From: Tetragonia tetragonoides
Taxonomy: Eukaryota > Streptophyta > Magnoliopsida > Caryophyllales > Aizoaceae
Assembly: GCA_038025085.1 (NCBI GenBank)
Contig: CM076144.1
Coordinates: forward strand, 48,648,001 to 48,712,000
Length of the DNA: 64,000 bases
Reading direction: 5' to 3'
Part shown: positions 61,325 to 64,000 of the stretch, in pieces
How positions within the stretch are numbered: position 1 is the stretch's first letter
Layout of the letters: the number at the start of each line of letters is the position of its first letter
Notes under the pieces: generated by a model
What the model was told of the DNA's origin: nothing
The model's input: only the letters and a program-made list of their open reading frames with translations
Database searches by the model: none
Translations under genes and position numbers: made by a program

Positions 61325-62268
61325 AAAATTTAAGAGAAAATCTTATTAGTGCCCCTCTACTCTTGATTTGTCTAATTGGTGCCCAATGGTTTTCCAAAAT
61401 CCAACTGGTGCCCCTCACCTATTCATTTTTCCCACTCCGTTTACTTCTCACATTAGCTCTGTTAATAATCTTCTCTAAAACTGCCATTTTTTCTTCAAAA
61501 CCAAATCTCCTTCCATGGCTTCTTCTCGCCCTTTGCTGGTGATCGTCAAACTACTGCCCAAAAAAATTCCCCAAAACCCTAACTCTAATTCCCCTTCCAA
61601 AAGCGCACATCTCCTGACTCATCTACAAAAGACATACCAAAAACCCCAAAATAATGTAATAAAACCCTAGAATTGGATAATAAAAAGCTGAATTTAACCC
61701 TTAAAATGTTTGAAATTCAATTGGGTCTGAAAAGGAATTACATAACCCCACAAAACCCATTTGCCAAGAACAAAGACCCACATGTAAAACCCATATTAGA
61801 AAACCTTAAATCTTGTGAAACTGTTCTCTGGTTATTAATGTGGATGAGTTTGTTGTGCAATGGAAGAAAAAATGCAAGAAAAATAGGCGGCATGGTGGGA
61901 ACATGGGAGGAGGATTCCTTTTATTTTTCTTCCAAAGGCTTTTTATTTGATCAAAGAGGAATCAAATTCCGGTGGCAACGTTTCTCCGGTGGTAGTTTCG
62001 ATGGAGAATAATGGGGCGGAGAGAGAAAGTTGAGAGGAGAGAGAAAGTTTAGAGACTGAGAGTGTGGGTTGTGTGGCAAACAACAAAAGACTAGAAGAAA
62101 GTTGAGAGGAGAGAGTTTTTTGCTCAGATTTTTTTTTTTTAAGAAGAGTTAATAGAGCTAACGTGAGAAAATAGGTGAGGAGCACCAATTGGATTTTAAA
62201 AAACTATTAGATACCAATTGGACAAATCAAGAGTAAAGGAGCACCAATAAAATTTTCCCAAAATTTAA
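61325..62268. mobile_element. Non-autonomous Mutator-like element (possible Pack-MULE)
   Basis: The element (61334-62259, 926 bp) has long imperfect inverted repeats of more than 100 bp (left starts GAGAAAATCTTATTAGTG; right, reversed, starts GGGAAAATTTTATTGGTG). It is flanked by a perfect 9-bp duplication AAAATTTAA (61325-61333, 62260-62268). Long TIRs with a 9-bp duplication are diagnostic of MULEs. It encodes no transposase. The middle (about 61500-62030) is non-repetitive and includes AAAACCCTAACTCTAATTCC, like plant gene 5'UTR sequence, so it may be captured host DNA. A 112-codon frame (61673-62011) has no recognisable family. Confidence 0.88.
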
Positions 62269-62395
62269 AGCCCAAGGCCCCAATGCATAAAAATATTTAT
62301 CAAAACCATTTCCCCTCCCTTTCAAGAAATTTCAAAAAACTATCTTCGCCTACAAAAACCCCGCGACCTGCTCTCTTTTGAGAAGTTTGTTCTAT

Positions 62396-63719
62396 CCCGC
62401 CAATCGCCATTGATTTCACCACTCTGATCAGTTGCTCAGTGTGAGAGAGAGAGGAGAGAGAAAGGACGACCAGTGATAAAGAAGCCACCATGAGGAGCCA
62501 CGAACACCTCTAATCGGTTCAGCGAATCGCCGAAACCCTAGCAATTGCCGTTCCATTCGCCGGTAGAAATTGCCTGAAACTGAAGAATTTGAGGTATCTC
62601 TCGCTTTCTCTCTCCTCAATTTTAGAGGTTTCTTTGGACATTTCGGTGAAAATTATGTTAAGCTTATGTTGATTGAATTCGAATTGCGGAATTGTGTGGT
62701 TTTGTTTCACTATTAGGTTATTTTATTGAATTTTCGAGAATTCTGATGCGATTGTATGAGCTCAGTAGGTTATTTTATTAAGTTCACTACATGCAATTGA
62801 GCGTTGAGTTCGAGGCAAATTCATATTAATCGAGAGAGGTGCAAGTTTATTTTATGAATGCTTAGGGTTAAACGAGTTCTTTATATGGAAGATAACGTAA
62901 TACTGATCTAGACCTAAAAAAAATTACGATAAACGAAAATGAGGAATAAGAAAGAAGATAATAAATTTGATTTATGTGCTTTATATTACTTTTTATTGCT
63001 ATAATCTGCAACAATGAGCTTTGTGGCCTTAAAATCAAATGCTCCATTGTACACTTCTGTTGTGTCAATTATCTAAATCAACTTGTAAAATCTGAAATAT
63101 TTGTGTGCATATTGCTTTTTCTCTTGTTGACCCAAAAATAGGAAGATTGATAGAGAAAAGTTGAAGACAGAGAGAATTTTTAGATAAGCTTCACATAAAA
63201 TTTGGTTCTAAATTTTAGATTATATCTTTGTAAAATTGCCGATAATTGTGGGAGTGATCCAGTGGAAGACTAACTGTTGCTTATATAGTGAAGTTAATTC
63301 CACATTTTGTAGTGATTAATTTAATCATGTGACCTCCTGTCCTAAGTTTGTGTGGAATTAGATAGAGCAAAAGGTCTCTGATGTATGAATTTTCAAGTTA
63401 ACTTGTTTCCTTACAAGCTTTTTTGATGTACGACTGTATGGTTTTTTTTTATGTTTGATGAGCTGATTGCCTTATTGTATATTGTTATCATATCAACAGA
63501 TTCAATTTCAAGCATGTCAACAACTCAAGGATGAAATAGAGATGGCATCAAGAAGATATCTGAAACGATAACAGATAGCTGTGAATCAATGAAGGTATCA
63601 CTTTATTGTTTTTATAAACTATGTGCTATATGTCTACCCAGATGTTTCAATGTCAGTACTAGTTTTAGCGAAGATAATTATGTGGATTGCTTACAGGTTT
63701 CATATGCCTTTCTAGACTG
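62396..63719 (+). pseudogene. Small AT-hook-like/coiled-coil gene, copy C (pseudogene)
   Basis: Homology to copy B begins upstream (ATCTTCGCCTA then CCCGCCA at 62396) and continues through a GA-rich leader. The start codon is gone, the AT-hook segment reads AAAGGACGACCAGTGATAAAG and soon meets TGA, and most of exon 1 is deleted; only AATCGGTTCAGCGAATCGCC and short pieces remain. One intron 1 repeat unit follows (about 62635-62780). The exon 2 equivalent (63500-63594) is 95 nt instead of 96, a frameshift, with splice sites kept. Exon 3 starts normally at 63697 (GTTTCATATGC) and then breaks off, with a C/A homopolymer from 63720. Exon 4 is not in the window. Confidence 0.85.
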
Positions 63720-64000
63720 ACCCCCCCCCCCCCAAAAAAAAAACACACACACCGACAACCCCCCAAAAAATGTTGCTTTATGATAGTGCTGAGAAACTGT
63801 ATATGTTCGCTGATGAATGCGCTCGTGTTCCATTAACTGAATAGCAGTGTGTTTGCTTGACTTTTGCTACTTCTTCCCCTATCTACTTATTAGGGTTTGG
63901 ATGAACCTTGCTTCGGAATCTAGCCCGAAAAATTAGTAAAAATATTCATTTTTGTAACAATGGATAGTTTCCCCGCAGGATTATTCAGTGACTTCAGTAG
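63720..64000. other. Poly-C/poly-A junction and window end
   Basis: A run of C then A (63721-63743) is followed by sequence that still resembles intron 3 of copy B in places (TGACTTTTGCTACTTCTT near 63860). No gene seen. Confidence 0.45.

Noticed and set aside
61673..62011. 112-codon frame inside the MULE
   Set aside because: No recognisable domain; may be captured sequence but there is no evidence that it is translated.

Overview
This is nuclear DNA of a flowering plant. It is AT-rich, its genes carry GT-AG introns, and it is full of plant transposon families (Ty1/copia LTR elements, Tourist-like MITEs, Helitrons, a MULE, tRNA-derived SINEs). The genes are dicot-like: an MSL10-type mechanosensitive channel, a BREVIS RADIX family gene, NFD4-like transporters and a JIP23-type jasmonate-induced protein. 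JIP23-like genes are common in Caryophyllales, so that order is a reasonable but unproven guess. All exon structures below were worked out by eye from splice sites, reading phase and protein-family conservation.

Layout. 0-2.4 kb holds repeats and a SINE with target duplications. 2.4-5.5 kb is the MSL10-like gene (+, six exons, 709 aa). 6.1-11.4 kb is a BRX family gene (-, five coding exons, 358 aa) convergent with it; a possible further promoter and 5'UTR exon lie near 15.5 kb. 11.5-20.6 kb has no coding gene but several MITEs and a Helitron. 20.7-25.8 kb is a decayed Ty1/copia element with both LTRs. 26-29.6 kb holds MITEs and a SINE. 29.8-33.3 kb is the first of three copies of a small basic AT-hook-like/coiled-coil protein gene that I do not recognise (copy A). 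33.9-36.5 kb is a very young non-autonomous LTR element with two LTRs that read identical. 38.7-39.6 kb is a JIP23-like gene. 41.5-48.1 kb is a MITE full of AAT repeats followed by a tandem Helitron cluster with very long (TA)n tracts. 49.6-62.4 kb and beyond is a tandem duplication of a two-gene unit: NFD4-like copy A, small-gene copy B, NFD4-like copy B (one in-frame nonsense codon), small-gene copy C (pseudogene).

How the parts relate. The genes do not form a pathway. The most informative structure is the local duplication of the NFD4-like/small-gene unit and its different fates: intact copies, a copy broken by one stop codon, and a copy degraded by frameshift and truncation. Intron repeats and transposons have been added along the way. 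I found no prokaryote-type system, CRISPR array, rRNA or convincing tRNA gene, and nothing I would call a demonstrated new biological system. The small three-copy gene family is the best candidate for something undescribed.
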